A DNA stretch of 51,539 nt from Prochlorococcus sp. AG-679-P15 (GTDB taxonomy: Bacteria > Cyanobacteriota > Cyanobacteriia > PCC-6307 > Cyanobiaceae). Where the stretch lies: the NCBI GenBank assembly GCA_003210695.1, contig QCUW01000003.1, positions 1 through 51,539 of the forward strand, given 5' to 3'. The notes beneath the pieces were generated by a model that saw only the letters and a program-made list of their open reading frames with translations, made no database searches and had not been told where the DNA came from. The position numbers and the translations under genes were made by a program. Of this stretch, positions 9,275-19,183 are shown piece by piece. How positions within the stretch are numbered: position 1 is the stretch's first letter; each line of letters opens with the position of its first letter.

Positions 9275-10282
9275 GTGAGTCAAATTGAATCATTAAGCCA
9301 AATAGAGGAAAAACTAAAAAATCTTTCTCTCTTGGCGAATGAAAATATCAAAAATGCTAAAAGTGATGATGAATTGGACAAATTAAGAGTCTCTTTATTA
9401 GGAAAGAAAGGAGAATTATCAATAATATTAAAAACTATGGGTAAATTATCCTCTTTTGATAGACCTATTGTTGGTCAGAAGGCAAACTTGATTAAGATAA
9501 AATTGAAAGATTTAATAACTGAACGAAAAGATCAACTTATTAGTGAGGCTATAGATAAAAGGATTGAAGATGAAAAAATTGATGTAACTATACCTTCCAC
9601 AGGAACCCGCTCAGGGAATAAACATCCACTAATTTCAACTCAAGATGAGATTATAGATATTTTTTGTGGACTAGGATACTCAGTTGAAAATGGTCCTGAA
9701 ATAGAGACTGATTTTTATAATTTCGAGTCTCTTAACATACCTAAAAATCATCCAGCAAGAGATATGCAGGATACTTTTTACTTAGATGAAAATCGTCTGC
9801 TGAGAACTCACACATCGCCTGTTCAGATTAGATATCTTGAAAAAAGTCCTCCTCCAGTAAGAATTATTGCACCAGGAAGAGTTTATAGGAGGGACGCTGT
9901 AGATGCCACTCACTCGCCTGTTTTTAATCAAGTAGAGGTCTTGTGTATCGATCAAGATATAAATTTTAGTCATTTAAGAGGAACTGTACTTACTTTTTTA
10001 AAAACTTTCTTTGGAGATATTCCTGTAAGATTTAGAGCTAGTTATTTTCCGTTTACCGAACCCTCGGCAGAAGTTGACGTTCAATGGAAAGGTAAATGGT
10101 TAGAAGTAATGGGTTGTGGAATGGTAGATCCAAAGGTTCTAGAAAAATTAGGAATTGATTCTGAGAAATGGACTGGATTTGCAGCTGGGTTAGGTGTAGA
10201 AAGGTTTTGTATGGTTAGACATCAGATTGATGATATAAGAAGGTTCTATACTAATGATCTAAGATTTTTAGAACAGTTTTAA
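9275..10282 (+). CDS. pheS: phenylalanyl-tRNA synthetase alpha subunit
   Basis: PheS is the catalytic class II subunit of the alpha2beta2 phenylalanyl-tRNA synthetase. An N-terminal coiled coil of about 85 residues precedes the class II core. Motif 2 is in [20 protein letters not shown], and motif 3 is in [14 protein letters not shown], near the C-terminus. The 335-residue length is normal. The start is GTG at 9275. A possible -10 box, TATACT at 9253-9258, fits a short leader. The beta subunit gene is not in this window. Confidence 0.96.
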   Translation: MSQIESLSQIEEKLKNLSLLANENIKNAKSDDELDKLRVSLLGKKGELSIILKTMGKLSSFDRPIVGQKANLIKIKLKDLITERKDQLISEAIDKRIEDEKIDVTIPSTGTRSGNKHPLISTQDEIIDIFCGLGYSVENGPEIETDFYNFESLNIPKNHPARDMQDTFYLDENRLLRTHTSPVQIRYLEKSPPPVRIIAPGRVYRRDAVDATHSPVFNQVEVLCIDQDINFSHLRGTVLTFLKTFFGDIPVRFRASYFPFTEPSAEVDVQWKGKWLEVMGCGMVDPKVLEKLGIDSEKWTGFAAGLGVERFCMVRHQIDDIRRFYTNDLRFLEQF

Positions 10283-10355
10283 TGATAATTAAGTATTTTA
10301 AATTAGGTTTCTTTATCAATTTAGTTTAGAGTATTAATAGCATTAAATTTATCGA

Positions 10356-11264
10356 TTGGTACGTAAAGCTGGACTAATCGTCAATGATGGTAAAGAACTA
10401 GCTGTTCAGACCGCAATTTCTGTTCAAAAAAAATTGGAAAAATCCAATTATGAAGTTGTAAGAGTCAGTAGTTCTGGAGGTATGGTTGGGTTTGCCAATC
10501 CTGATCAACACGTTCGTCTTTTGGGATATTCGAATTGTGTGCCAGATGGTTTCGATTCATCTATGGAGTTTGCGATTGTTCTTGGAGGAGATGGGACAGT
10601 TCTTTCTGCTGCGCGACAAACAGCACCCGCAAAAATTCCAATCCTTACAATAAATACTGGCCATTTAGGTTTTCTTGCAGAAGCATATCTTTCTAATTTA
10701 GAAGAAGCAATTGATAAACTTATTACCGGTAATTGGGATATAGAAGAAAGAAAGAGCTTAATTATTAGTGTAATGAGAGATGAGCAAAGAAGATGGGAAT
10801 CTCTTTGTTTAAATGAAATGGCTCTTCATAGAGAACCTTTGACAAGTATGTGTCATTTTGAGATTTCCATAGGTAGACATGCTCCAGTGGATATATCTGC
10901 TGATGGTGTCATCCTTTCTACCCCAACAGGCTCCACTGCTTATTCTCTAAGCGCAGGTGGCCCTGTTATTACACCCGATTGTCCAGTAGTTCAGTTAACT
11001 CCAATTGCTCCTCATTCTTTAGCTTCAAGAGCTTTAGTTTTTAATGATTCAGAACCCGTTACAGTATTTCCTGCAACGCCTGAACGATTAGTTATGGTCG
11101 TTGATGGAAATGCAGGTTGTTATGTTTGGCCTGAAGATAGAGTTTTAATCAGAAAAAGTAAACATTCGGTAAAGTTTATAAGACTTGAGGATCATGAGTT
11201 TTTTCAAGTCTTAAGAAATAAATTAGGTTGGGGCTTGCCTCATGTTGGTAAACCTAATAAGTAA
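10356..11264 (+). CDS. nadK: NAD kinase
   Basis: NadK phosphorylates NAD to NADP, a key cofactor for photosynthetic electron transport. The GGDG motif is at residues 77-80 ([13 protein letters not shown]), followed by [10 protein letters not shown], and the second conserved block is [23 protein letters not shown]. The start is TTG at 10356; no ATG or GTG lies nearby in frame. The 302 residues fit the family. Its stop is eight bases from the convergent cobL end. Confidence 0.95.
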   Translation: MVRKAGLIVNDGKELAVQTAISVQKKLEKSNYEVVRVSSSGGMVGFANPDQHVRLLGYSNCVPDGFDSSMEFAIVLGGDGTVLSAARQTAPAKIPILTINTGHLGFLAEAYLSNLEEAIDKLITGNWDIEERKSLIISVMRDEQRRWESLCLNEMALHREPLTSMCHFEISIGRHAPVDISADGVILSTPTGSTAYSLSAGGPVITPDCPVVQLTPIAPHSLASRALVFNDSEPVTVFPATPERLVMVVDGNAGCYVWPEDRVLIRKSKHSVKFIRLEDHEFFQVLRNKLGWGLPHVGKPNK

Positions 11265-11272
11265 TCTTTTTA

Positions 11273-12553
11273 TTAAATCAGTTTTTTCCCTCTCAGCAAA
11301 AATACGGGATTATTTGGCTCCAATCTCATGCCCTCTGAAATACTTAAAGATTTGTAAGTCTGTATTAAATTCAAGCTTACTGAGAAATTATTTTCTATCA
11401 GGGCCACTTTTAAATCTTTAATTGTTTGAATATCAATTAAAGGAATAGAAATAATATCTCCAGAATTCATTTTTTTAGATAATTTATCAATAACATTAAG
11501 CTTAGTATTTTTATCACAACCTCCTATAACAATTCTATTAGGTTTTCTTAAAGAATTAATTTGATTTGAAATCAATAAATTGTTTATATCCTCCTCAAAA
11601 ATATCAAATGGACTAACTCCTAATTTTTTTGCGTTTTCTGCGATTAATTCTTTAGATCCAATTCTTTTATCGATACTTAATAAATTTAAATTAGGTCTTA
11701 ATTTCAATGCCTCTAAACCAATTGAGCCACAACCTGCTCCAATATCCCAAATTATTCCTTTCTCAGGTAATTCTAAATCAGCTAATATTTGAATTCTTAT
11801 TTCCCTCTTGGTTAATAAATTTGGTCTGTCTTCAAATGTTTTAAATGTATTGTCTTTTAAACCAAAAAGCGGGATATCTTTTTCTCTTGTAGGATCTTCC
11901 TTTCTTAAAAGAATAACAATATTTAATTCGGAAATATCTGAAGGAAATTTATCTTTTAAATTTAATTTTCTTATTTTTTCATTTTTAAAGCCTAATTCCT
12001 CACAAAGCCAAAATTCATACGAATCATTCAGATTTAACTCAAATAAATTTTTCTGAATTATTTCTAAATCTTTATTTTTTGTATCTGTAAGGATTGCTAA
12101 TATTGACGGCTTTGATTTTAGGGTCTCGATTAATTTTGTTGAATCTCTTCCATGAATACTTACATAACAAGCATTTTGCCAAGGTATTTTTAATTTACTA
12201 AATGCTAGTTGAAAACAAGTATTTGATGGATAAAAACGTAATTCTTCTTTGAGAAAATTTTCTAGAAGAATTCTCCCAATACCAAACCAAAGAGGATCAC
12301 CCCTCGAAATTAAAATCACATCAGTTTTTTGTGATTTAAGCCAATTAATCAAATTTTTGTCACTTTTACTAGAAAACAATAATTTTTTCTGTTTTGGATT
12401 TCTCTCAGCCCATAATTTAATATCTTCAAAATATGAATCTGGTATAGCAATATTTATTGTTTCTATAAATAAATTTTGCAGATTACTTGGTAATTCTTTA
12501 AATTCAAAAGAATTAATTCCTATCACGTGTATTTTTCTTTTTATCTCAGTCAT
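11273..12553 (-). CDS. cobL: precorrin-6Y C5,15-methyltransferase (CbiE-CbiT fusion, CobL)
   Basis: CobL methylates precorrin-6Y or its cobalt form at C5 and C15 and decarboxylates it, in pseudocobalamin synthesis. Residues 1 to about 210 form the CbiE tetrapyrrole methylase domain, with the motif ISRGDPLWFGIGR. Residues from about 225 on form the CbiT Rossmann methyltransferase, with KREIRIQILADLELPEKG and WDIGAGCGSIGLEA. The 426 residues match the fused form. Confidence 0.93.
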   Translation of the reverse strand: MTEIKRKIHVIGINSFEFKELPSNLQNLFIETINIAIPDSYFEDIKLWAERNPKQKKLLFSSKSDKNLINWLKSQKTDVILISRGDPLWFGIGRILLENFLKEELRFYPSNTCFQLAFSKLKIPWQNACYVSIHGRDSTKLIETLKSKPSILAILTDTKNKDLEIIQKNLFELNLNDSYEFWLCEELGFKNEKIRKLNLKDKFPSDISELNIVILLRKEDPTREKDIPLFGLKDNTFKTFEDRPNLLTKREIRIQILADLELPEKGIIWDIGAGCGSIGLEALKLRPNLNLLSIDKRIGSKELIAENAKKLGVSPFDIFEEDINNLLISNQINSLRKPNRIVIGGCDKNTKLNVIDKLSKKMNSGDIISIPLIDIQTIKDLKVALIENNFSVSLNLIQTYKSLSISEGMRLEPNNPVFLLRGKKLI

Positions 12554-12636
12554 AAATTTTTAAGATTAATCTCATAATTTATTTGTACGTTTAATTAAAT
12601 TATCCTATTATTAACGGAGTTATAATAATAAATTAT

Positions 12637-12888
12637 TTGTCCGACAGGAGAAAGCGATTACACGAATTATTGTTAACTCTAATTAATAAAGAAAGTAATT
12701 TTGAGTTAATAGAAGAAGACTCTAGTGATTTATCATCTAGTTATTCAGAAAAAGATACTGCAAATTTATCCCGAGTTATTGAAAAAAACCGTAAAATCAT
12801 AAAAAGATACCAATCTATAGTTAGAACAGCAGTCACTTTAGATGCTCTTATGGATTCTGAAAATGAAGAAAATTACAAAATCAAATAA
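12637..12888 (+). CDS. small acidic hypothetical protein (83 aa)
   Basis: An 83-residue protein rich in Glu, Ser and Lys, predicted mostly helical, with no membrane segment. It opens with SDRRKRLHELLLTLINKES and ends with a helix containing VRTAVTLDALMDSENEE. The apparent start is TTG at 12637. It overlaps the next gene by 26 bases in another frame, which suggests coupling. Conserved position beside the DUF3122 gene and ribD suggests a real backbone gene, but I cannot name a family. Confidence 0.6.
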   Translation: MSDRRKRLHELLLTLINKESNFELIEEDSSDLSSSYSEKDTANLSRVIEKNRKIIKRYQSIVRTAVTLDALMDSENEENYKIK

Positions 12889-13363
12889 AAACAATTTTTT
12901 CAAAGGTTTATTTCCTCTTGTAATAATTATTTCACTAGTTTTTAACCCATTTAAAGTTCATGCAGAAATAGCAGAAACACAGATTAATGGAGAATTAATG
13001 AATGCTAGTAGTGAGTTTCTTAGAGATTTAGATTTTGAAACATGGCAACTAGTTGTATATAAGTCACCTCTTTTTGAAGATAAATTAATCTTAAGGGTAA
13101 TAGGATATCCTGGAAATCTTAGGATTGATCATCCAACAAGTTTACAAGTTGAATCTGGGAGAAAACAGTGGTTACTAACTGATAAAACTTCACTGAATTT
13201 TGAATTAGTTAACGATGGAAGAGAAGCTGCTGCAGAATTTGATCTTAACCAACTCATAAATTCTATTGATAAAAATAGACCACTAAGATTATCTTTATCA
13301 GGTGTTTTTTCAGAATTACCTGTCCCTCCTTTTGTAGTTAAAGAATGGAGATCATTGGCTTGA
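12863..13363 (+). CDS. DUF3122 family protein, exported
   Basis: A protein of about 166 residues resembling the cyanobacterial DUF3122 family. I place the start at ATG 12863 (MKKITKSNKNN) because it gives a normal signal peptide: basic start, hydrophobic core FPLVIIISLVFNPF, and an Ala-type cleavage site near VHA. A longer in-frame start at 12842 would add seven residues before it. The mature part has W-Q-L-V-V-Y and a duplicate-looking beta-rich pattern. Function is unknown; periplasmic or lumenal location is inferred from the signal. Confidence 0.75.
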   Translation: MKKITKSNKNNFFKGLFPLVIIISLVFNPFKVHAEIAETQINGELMNASSEFLRDLDFETWQLVVYKSPLFEDKLILRVIGYPGNLRIDHPTSLQVESGRKQWLLTDKTSLNFELVNDGREAAAEFDLNQLINSIDKNRPLRLSLSGVFSELPVPPFVVKEWRSLA

Positions 13364-13373
13364 TTTTTGAAAG

Positions 13374-14465
13374 ATGATTGAAAGCAATATTAGTGACATT
13401 AAATGGATGAAAAGAGCTATTTTTTTAGCTTCATTAGGTAAAGGTACGACAAGCCCTAACCCAATGGTAGGAGCAGTAATTTTAGATAAAGATGGAAATC
13501 TTATCTCAGAAGGATTCCATCACAAAGCAGGAATGCCTCATGCTGAGGCAATGGCTTTCAATAACTTAAAAAAAGATGCCAGAGGTGGTACCATATATGT
13601 AAATCTCGAACCTTGTTGTCATCAAGGAAAAACTCCTCCTTGCGTAGATAAAATAATTTCTTTTGGAATAAAAAAAGTATATATTTCTATTGAAGATCCT
13701 GATAAAAGAGTTTCAGGTAAAAGTATTAAATTGCTTAAAGATGCTGGGATAAAGGTTCATAAAGGTCTTTGTAAGAGAGAATCTTTAGAGCTAAATAAGT
13801 CTTTTATTTATAGGAATACTACAAATAGTGCTTTTGGGGTACTGAAATGGGCAATGAGTATGGATGGAAGGGTTGGACTTAAAAATGGCAAAAGTAAATG
13901 GATTACAAATAAAGATTCAAGATCACTGGTCCATGCTTATAGAGCAGGCTTTGATGCAATAGTTATTGGTGGCAATACATTGAGAAAAGATAATCCTCTT
14001 CTTACTTCGCGAGGTTTAAGAAAGCCAGAGCCTTTAAGAGTTGTTTTCACAAAAACTCTAGATTTACCAGGAATATCAAAATTGTGGGATTGTAATTTGT
14101 CTAGGACACTTGTAGTTTATGATGCCTCTACTGCAAATAAAAAATATCTTAAGAGGATTCCAGAATGTGTAGAGATTGAAGAAATATCCTCTGATAATCC
14201 TACTTTAATTTCAAATTTATTAGCTAAAAAAGGTTGTAATAATGTTTTGTGGGAATGTGGCCCTAAGTTGGCAACTTCAGCTATCAAAGCAGGTTGTATC
14301 CAAGAACTGATGACATTTATTGCTCCAAAGATATTAGGAGGTGTCTGTAACATGAATCCCTTTGCTGACTTTGAATTTACAGATATGAATGAAGTTCTTA
14401 ATTTAAATGCTTCTGAAATTAATTTTATAGGTGATGATATTTTTGTAAAGAGTTCTATTCAATAA
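13374..14465 (+). CDS. ribD: bifunctional pyrimidine deaminase/reductase RibD
   Basis: RibD performs the deamination and side-chain reduction steps of riboflavin synthesis. The N-terminal cytidine-deaminase-like domain has the zinc site His56-Ala-Glu58 (PHAEAM) and Cys81 and Cys90 in PCCHQGKTPPC. The C-terminal reductase domain begins near residue 148 with VLKWAMSMDGRVGL and includes DAIVIGGNTLRKDNPLLTSR. The 363 residues match the family. It starts ten bases after the DUF3122 gene and is likely co-transcribed. Confidence 0.96.
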   Translation: MIESNISDIKWMKRAIFLASLGKGTTSPNPMVGAVILDKDGNLISEGFHHKAGMPHAEAMAFNNLKKDARGGTIYVNLEPCCHQGKTPPCVDKIISFGIKKVYISIEDPDKRVSGKSIKLLKDAGIKVHKGLCKRESLELNKSFIYRNTTNSAFGVLKWAMSMDGRVGLKNGKSKWITNKDSRSLVHAYRAGFDAIVIGGNTLRKDNPLLTSRGLRKPEPLRVVFTKTLDLPGISKLWDCNLSRTLVVYDASTANKKYLKRIPECVEIEEISSDNPTLISNLLAKKGCNNVLWECGPKLATSAIKAGCIQELMTFIAPKILGGVCNMNPFADFEFTDMNEVLNLNASEINFIGDDIFVKSSIQ

Positions 14466-14547
14466 GTGGAAATTTTTTTTTGATATAAATACCGTTCGGT
14501 TCTTACCCAAAAAAAGTTTTACAGGTACGGAACTCGTTCGTTTAGTT

Positions 14548-14553
14548 TATAAT
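14548..14553 (+). promoter_or_regulatory. candidate -10 box for ftsH
   Basis: A perfect TATAAT lies 22 bases upstream of the ATG at 14576 and overlaps the alternative ATG at 14552. If this is the ftsH promoter, transcription would start near 14560. The upstream ATG could then not be translated, which supports the 14576 start. No strong -35 element is obvious. The evidence is a consensus match only. Confidence 0.4.
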
Positions 14554-14575
14554 GAATTCACAATCGATATTAATC

Positions 14576-16438
14576 ATGCCAATAAGACAAGATGATAATC
14601 AACCTAATAGAAGATTTGGAATAGTAAATATAATTTTAATTGGTGTTGGAGCACTACTTTTATTTAGTAGCTTATTCCCTAATCAAAATATGCAAATACC
14701 AAGAGTGCCTTACTCTTTATTTATTGATCAGGTTAATGATGGTGAAGTTAAGAGAGCCTATATTACTCAAGAACAAATTAGATACGAATTAAACGGAGCA
14801 GAAGAGGGAGCCCCTTCGGTATTAGCAACCACTCCAATATTTGATATGGATTTGCCACAAAGATTGGAAAGTAAAGGCGTAGAGTTTGCAGCAGCCCCGC
14901 CAAAAAAACCAAATTTCTTTTCAACCATTTTGAGTTGGGTTGTTCCACCTCTGATTTTCATTTTAGTATTGCAATTCTTCGCTAGAAGGAGTATGGGTGG
15001 TGGTGGTGCTCAAGGAGCATTAAGTTTTACAAAAAGTAAAGCTAAAGTTTATGTGCCAGATGATGAATCAAAAATTACTTTTGAAGATGTTGCGGGTGTT
15101 GATGAAGCCAAGGACGAATTAACTGAAATAGTTGACTTTTTAAAAAAACCAGAAAGATATACAGATATTGGTGCAAGAATTCCTAAGGGTGTTCTTTTGG
15201 TAGGACCTCCAGGGACCGGAAAGACCTTGCTTTCTAAAGCAGTTGCTGGAGAGGCAGAAGTCCCTTTCTTTATCATTTCAGGTTCTGAATTCGTAGAGCT
15301 TTTTGTTGGAGCTGGTGCAGCTAGAGTAAGAGATTTGTTTGAACAAGCCAAGAAGAAAGCTCCCTGCATCATTTTTATAGATGAATTAGATGCTATTGGT
15401 AAGAGTCGTTCTGGTTCGATGGGAGTAGTGGGTGGTAATGATGAAAGAGAACAAACTCTAAATCAATTACTTACAGAAATGGATGGATTTGCTTCCGCAG
15501 ATAAACCTGTAATTGTTCTGGCTGCAACAAATCAACCAGAAGTACTTGATGCAGCATTATTAAGACCTGGCAGATTTGATAGGCAAGTGTTGGTTGATAG
15601 GCCAGATTTGTCCGGTAGAAAAACGATTTTAGAAATTTATACCAAAAAAGTAAAATTAGCAGAATCAATTGATTTAGATTCTATTGCCCAAGCTACAAGT
15701 GGATTTGCTGGAGCAGACTTAGCAAATATGGTTAATGAAGCTGCTTTGCTAGCTGCTAGAGCTAAAAGAAAAAGTGTTGAGCAACAAGATTTGAGTGAGG
15801 CAATCGAAAGGGTTGTAGCAGGTCTAGAGAAAAAAAGTAGAGTTCTTCAGGATGATGAGAAAAAGGTTGTTGCTTATCATGAAGTAGGTCACGCTATTGT
15901 TGGACATCTCATGCCAGGAGGTTCAAAAGTTGCAAAGATCTCAATTGTTCCAAGAGGTATGAGTGCTTTAGGATATACTCTCCAACTTCCTACTGAAGAA
16001 AGATTCCTTAATTCAAAAGACGAATTGAAGGGACAAATAGCAACACTTTTAGGAGGTCGCTCAGCGGAAGAAGTTGTTTTTGGAAAAATCACTACTGGTG
16101 CTTCCAATGATCTCCAAAGAGCAACTGATATAGCTGAACAAATGGTAGGCACTTTTGGGATGAGTGAGATCCTTGGACCTCTCGCTTATGATAAGCAAGG
16201 TGGTGGGCAATTTTTAGGTAATGCTAACAACCCAAGAAGGTCTGTTAGTGATGCAACAGCACAAGCAATAGATAAAGAAGTAAGAGATTTAGTAGATGAT
16301 GCTCACGAGACGGCTTTAAATATTTTAAGGAATAACTTACCTTTGCTTGAATCTATATCCCAAAAAATTCTTCAAGAGGAAGTTATTGAAGGAGAAGATC
16401 TAAAAAATCTGCTAGCAGAAACTAAAATGCCTGCATAG
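14576..16438 (+). CDS. ftsH: ATP-dependent zinc metalloprotease FtsH
   Basis: FtsH is a membrane-bound hexameric AAA protease; in cyanobacteria such proteins degrade photodamaged photosystem II D1. With the start at ATG 14576 it has 620 residues. There are two membrane spans (about 16-34 and 117-135), Walker A GPPGTGKT (210-217), Walker B IIFIDE (265-270) and the second region of homology around residues 316-334. The zinc site is HEVGH (435-439), where many family members have HEAGH. I prefer 14576 over ATG 14552 because a TATAAT box overlaps the latter. Confidence 0.96.
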   Translation: MPIRQDDNQPNRRFGIVNIILIGVGALLLFSSLFPNQNMQIPRVPYSLFIDQVNDGEVKRAYITQEQIRYELNGAEEGAPSVLATTPIFDMDLPQRLESKGVEFAAAPPKKPNFFSTILSWVVPPLIFILVLQFFARRSMGGGGAQGALSFTKSKAKVYVPDDESKITFEDVAGVDEAKDELTEIVDFLKKPERYTDIGARIPKGVLLVGPPGTGKTLLSKAVAGEAEVPFFIISGSEFVELFVGAGAARVRDLFEQAKKKAPCIIFIDELDAIGKSRSGSMGVVGGNDEREQTLNQLLTEMDGFASADKPVIVLAATNQPEVLDAALLRPGRFDRQVLVDRPDLSGRKTILEIYTKKVKLAESIDLDSIAQATSGFAGADLANMVNEAALLAARAKRKSVEQQDLSEAIERVVAGLEKKSRVLQDDEKKVVAYHEVGHAIVGHLMPGGSKVAKISIVPRGMSALGYTLQLPTEERFLNSKDELKGQIATLLGGRSAEEVVFGKITTGASNDLQRATDIAEQMVGTFGMSEILGPLAYDKQGGGQFLGNANNPRRSVSDATAQAIDKEVRDLVDDAHETALNILRNNLPLLESISQKILQEEVIEGEDLKNLLAETKMPA

Positions 16439-16466
16439 TAGAATCTAAACCTTATTAGAAATATTT

Positions 16467-17393
16467 ATGCTTAAATCTAACAAGCTTGGCAATAATAATT
16501 TTTTATCAAGCTTGGACATATCAACCGACGAATTTAATTATATTTTAGAGCTTGCTAAAAAATTAAAAAATAAGGACCTTAATATTGAACTTAAAAATAA
16601 AGTTTTAGGTTTAATTTTTAACAAGTCATCTACTCGCACAAGAGTGAGCTTTCAGGTTGCGATGTCAAGACTCGGAGGAACTACGATTGATCTAAATCCA
16701 AAAACATCGCAAATTGAGAGAGGTGAACCAATTAAAGATACAGCAAGAGTTTTAAGTAGATATTGCGATATCATTGCCATTAGAACTTTTAATCATTCGG
16801 ATTTGGAAGAATATTCAAAGTGGTCTGCTAAACCAGTTATTAATGCTCTTACAGATTTAGAACACCCCTGCCAGGCATTGGCTGATTTTTTAACAATTAA
16901 GGAGGAATTTCTTGATTTTAAAAATGTAGTACTAACTTTTATAGGAGATGGTAATAATGTTGCAAATTCTCTTATTCTTTGTGGAGCATTATTAGGCGTG
17001 GAAGTTAGAATTGCTTGCCCAAAAGGTTATGAACCTAACTCATCTATAATTAAAAAGGCTCTTGAAATATATAAAAATAGGAATTTATTGAAAATTACTA
17101 ATGATCCATATAAGGCTGTTTTAGGAGCAAATGTTTTATACACAGATGTTTGGTCCTCTATGGGTGAGGAAAATCTTAAGAAAAATAAAGATAAAGATTT
17201 TAATGGATTTACTATTGATATGAATTTAGTAAACAAAGCTAATAAAGATGCAATTATTCTTCATTGCCTCCCTGCTTATAGGTCTAAAGAGATAACTGAT
17301 GAAGTAATTGATAGTAGTAAAAGCAGAATCTTTGATCAAGCAGAAAATAGAATGCATGCTCAACAAGCTCTTTTAGCGTGTTTGCTTTCCTAA
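16467..17393 (+). CDS. argF: ornithine carbamoyltransferase
   Basis: ArgF makes citrulline from ornithine and carbamoyl phosphate in arginine synthesis. The carbamoyl-phosphate motif is SSTRTR, followed by HPCQALADF, and the ornithine-binding loop with its catalytic cysteine is HCLPAYRSKEI. The 308-residue length is normal. It lies 28 bases after ftsH and about 58 bases before lexA, all on the same strand. Confidence 0.96.
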   Translation: MLKSNKLGNNNFLSSLDISTDEFNYILELAKKLKNKDLNIELKNKVLGLIFNKSSTRTRVSFQVAMSRLGGTTIDLNPKTSQIERGEPIKDTARVLSRYCDIIAIRTFNHSDLEEYSKWSAKPVINALTDLEHPCQALADFLTIKEEFLDFKNVVLTFIGDGNNVANSLILCGALLGVEVRIACPKGYEPNSSIIKKALEIYKNRNLLKITNDPYKAVLGANVLYTDVWSSMGEENLKKNKDKDFNGFTIDMNLVNKANKDAIILHCLPAYRSKEITDEVIDSSKSRIFDQAENRMHAQQALLACLLS

Positions 17394-17421
17394 AGGTTGC
17401 TTGCATTGGTAATAGAAAAGA

Positions 17422-17435
17422 GGTACAAATGTATT
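17422..17435 (+). promoter_or_regulatory. LexA-type SOS box upstream of lexA
   Basis: GGTACAAATGTATT matches the cyanobacterial LexA box RGTACNNNDGTWCB at every position except one, a T where C is expected. It contains the imperfect palindrome TAC-AAAT-GTA. It sits immediately upstream of the lexA coding region, where an autoregulatory operator would be expected. The functional assignment is inferred from the motif and its position. Confidence 0.6.
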
Positions 17436-17451
17436 AGTGAATATTTGTATT

Positions 17452-18066
17452 GTGGTAAATTCTTCTGAAAATCTTACAGAAGCTCAAAGTGAGCTTTATG
17501 GATGGATAAAAGATTATATGAAAGACTTTCAGCATAGTCCATCAATAAGACAGATGATGCAGGCAATGGGATTGAAATCCCCTGCTCCAATACAAAGCCG
17601 CTTAAAACATTTGCAAGATAAAGGTTATATTTCATGGCAAGAAGGTAAAGCTAGAACACTTCAATTAATTGATGAAGTTATGGAAGGTATTCCTGTTATG
17701 GGATCAGTAGCAGCGGGAGGTTTAATTGAAACTTATTCTGATGTTAATGAAAATTTAGATATTTCTGATGTTTTGAAGAAGAAAGATGTTTTTGCCCTTT
17801 CAGTTAATGGTGATTCAATGATAGATGCCTGTATTGCTGATGGAGATATGGTTTTGATGGAGCCTATAACTGATTCATACTCTTTAAGAAATGGAACAAT
17901 AGTTAGCGCTATGGTTCCAGGATTAGGAACAACTTTAAAATATTTTTTTAAAAGAGGTGAAAAAGTATTTCTTGAGGCAGCAAATCCAGCTTATGAAGCT
18001 ATTGAGTTAAATTTAGATGATGTAGTTTTTCAGGGCAAACTTTTAGCAGTTTGGAGAAAAATTTAA
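17452..18066 (+). CDS. lexA: LexA repressor
   Basis: LexA represses SOS genes until RecA-stimulated self-cleavage; some cyanobacterial LexA proteins regulate other processes. The N-terminal winged helix shows SPSIRQMMQAMGLKSPAPIQSRL. The self-cleavage site is Ala-Gly within SVAAGG, the catalytic serine is in GDSMID, and the catalytic lysine is in GTTLKYF. All key residues are present, so it should be cleavable. I chose GTG 17452 because homology with other LexA proteins begins near LTEAQ; the GTG at 17437 would add five residues and nearly touch the SOS box. Confidence 0.9.
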   Translation: MVNSSENLTEAQSELYGWIKDYMKDFQHSPSIRQMMQAMGLKSPAPIQSRLKHLQDKGYISWQEGKARTLQLIDEVMEGIPVMGSVAAGGLIETYSDVNENLDISDVLKKKDVFALSVNGDSMIDACIADGDMVLMEPITDSYSLRNGTIVSAMVPGLGTTLKYFFKRGEKVFLEAANPAYEAIELNLDDVVFQGKLLAVWRKI

Positions 18067-18098
18067 ACTTTTAAAATCAAAATTCATAAACAAATTTT

Positions 18099-19025
18099 TC
18101 ATAAATTACTTTTAAACCATGTGATTGTTTTTATAAGCCCTTCTTTTAATTCAATTTTAGGTTCCCAATTCAAAACTTTCTTAGCCAAAACAATAGAAGG
18201 CTTTCTTTGTTTAGGGTCATCTTGAGGCAAGTCTTTATATTCAAATTCTAAGTTTGGATTTATTAAATCTCTAACTAAATAGGCTAATTCTTTTATTGAA
18301 AATTCTTTTGGATTGCCAATATTCATTGGCTTCTGATAATTACTTTCCATAAGAAGAATCATACCCTCAATTAAATCATCAACATAACAAAATGATCTTG
18401 TTTGATTACCCTCCCCATAAAGTGTGATTTTTTCATTTTTTAAAGCTTGAATTATAAAGTTGCTTACTACTCTTCCATCATCAAATCTCATATTCGGACC
18501 ATAGGTATTAAATATCCTCATAATTCTCGTATCAACTCCATTTACCCTTTTATAATCTGTGCAAAGAGTTTCTGCGATTCTTTTTCCTTCGTCGTAACAA
18601 CTTCTTATCCCTGTTGTATTTACAGACCCGTTATAAGACTCTGTTTGAGGATGCTCTTCAGGATCTCCATAAATCTCACTTGTACTAGCTAATAGAAACT
18701 TAGCTCCAACTCTTTTTGCTAATCCCAACATGTTATAGGTACCTAAAAAACTTGTTTTAGTTGTTTTAATCGGATTGAATTGATAATGAATTGGTGAAGC
18801 AGGGCAAGCAAGATGCCAAATTTTATCTACTTCAATTTTTATTGGTTCTGTGACATCATGTCTTATAAGTTCAAAACAAGGATGATTCATCAGTGGCTCA
18901 ATATTTTTCTTTGTACCTGTATAAAAATTATCTATACAAATTACTTCTTCTCCTCTCTTTAATAGTTCCTTTGACAAATGCGATCCTAAAAATCCACTAC
19001 CACCTGTAACTAAATTTCTTTTCAT
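18099..19025 (-). CDS. UDP-glucuronate decarboxylase (UDP-xylose synthase)
   Basis: This 308-residue extended short-chain dehydrogenase most resembles UXS enzymes, which convert UDP-glucuronate to UDP-xylose. Visible are the NAD motif [10 protein letters not shown] (residues 8-17), [13 protein letters not shown], and the catalytic Tyr144 and Lys148 in RSCYDEGKR. The segment [21 protein letters not shown] is typical of UXS. It is divergent from a UDP-glucose dehydrogenase across 154 bases, so the pair would make UDP-xylose from UDP-glucose. A UDP-sugar epimerase with other specificity is the alternative, but the motif match is strong. Confidence 0.9.
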   Translation of the reverse strand: MKRNLVTGGSGFLGSHLSKELLKRGEEVICIDNFYTGTKKNIEPLMNHPCFELIRHDVTEPIKIEVDKIWHLACPASPIHYQFNPIKTTKTSFLGTYNMLGLAKRVGAKFLLASTSEIYGDPEEHPQTESYNGSVNTTGIRSCYDEGKRIAETLCTDYKRVNGVDTRIMRIFNTYGPNMRFDDGRVVSNFIIQALKNEKITLYGEGNQTRSFCYVDDLIEGMILLMESNYQKPMNIGNPKEFSIKELAYLVRDLINPNLEFEYKDLPQDDPKQRKPSIVLAKKVLNWEPKIELKEGLIKTITWFKSNL

Positions 19026-19102
19026 TAACTTGTAATGTAAGTTCTTTTGACTTAAAACTATAGTAAATTATTTAGGTGAATATTTAATGTTTAATTTGTT
19101 TT

Positions 19103-19108
19103 AAGGAG
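19103..19108 (+). promoter_or_regulatory. strong Shine-Dalgarno of the 22-codon leader ORF
   Basis: AAGGAG lies six bases before the ATG at 19115. Such a strong ribosome-binding site is unusual in this window, where most genes have weak or no Shine-Dalgarno. It is the main argument that the tiny ORF at 19115 is really translated. Confidence 0.5.
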
Positions 19109-19114
19109 TTAAAT

Positions 19115-19183
19115 ATGAAATATTTTTCTTTCCAGATCGCATCTGAAGACTTGTCGAAAAACAAATTAATAAACAATATATGA
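19115..19183 (+). CDS. 22-residue leader ORF coupled to UDP-glucose dehydrogenase
   Basis: A short frame encoding MKYFSFQIASEDLSKNKLIN plus two residues. It follows a strong AAGGAG site and ends with a TGA that overlaps the ATG of the dehydrogenase (ATGA, 19180-19183). This arrangement suggests that ribosomes finishing the leader re-initiate on the dehydrogenase. The peptide has no obvious repeated codon run that would point to classical attenuation. Whether it is a functional peptide, a translational enhancer or chance cannot be settled from sequence. Confidence 0.45.
   Translation: MKYFSFQIASEDLSKNKLINNI

Noticed and set aside
12249-12563. 104-codon plus-strand frame within cobL
   Set aside because: Antisense to a well-supported gene; Phe/Ile/Leu-rich composition typical of reverse-strand reading of an AT-rich gene.
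14552-14575. ATG at 14552 as the ftsH start
   Set aside because: It overlaps a perfect TATAAT box, and the conserved FtsH N-terminus fits ATG 14576 better.
15049-15372. 107-codon open frame on the minus strand inside ftsH
   Set aside because: It lies wholly within the AAA domain of ftsH, and its low-complexity Ser/Pro/Thr-rich translation is typical of an antisense shadow.
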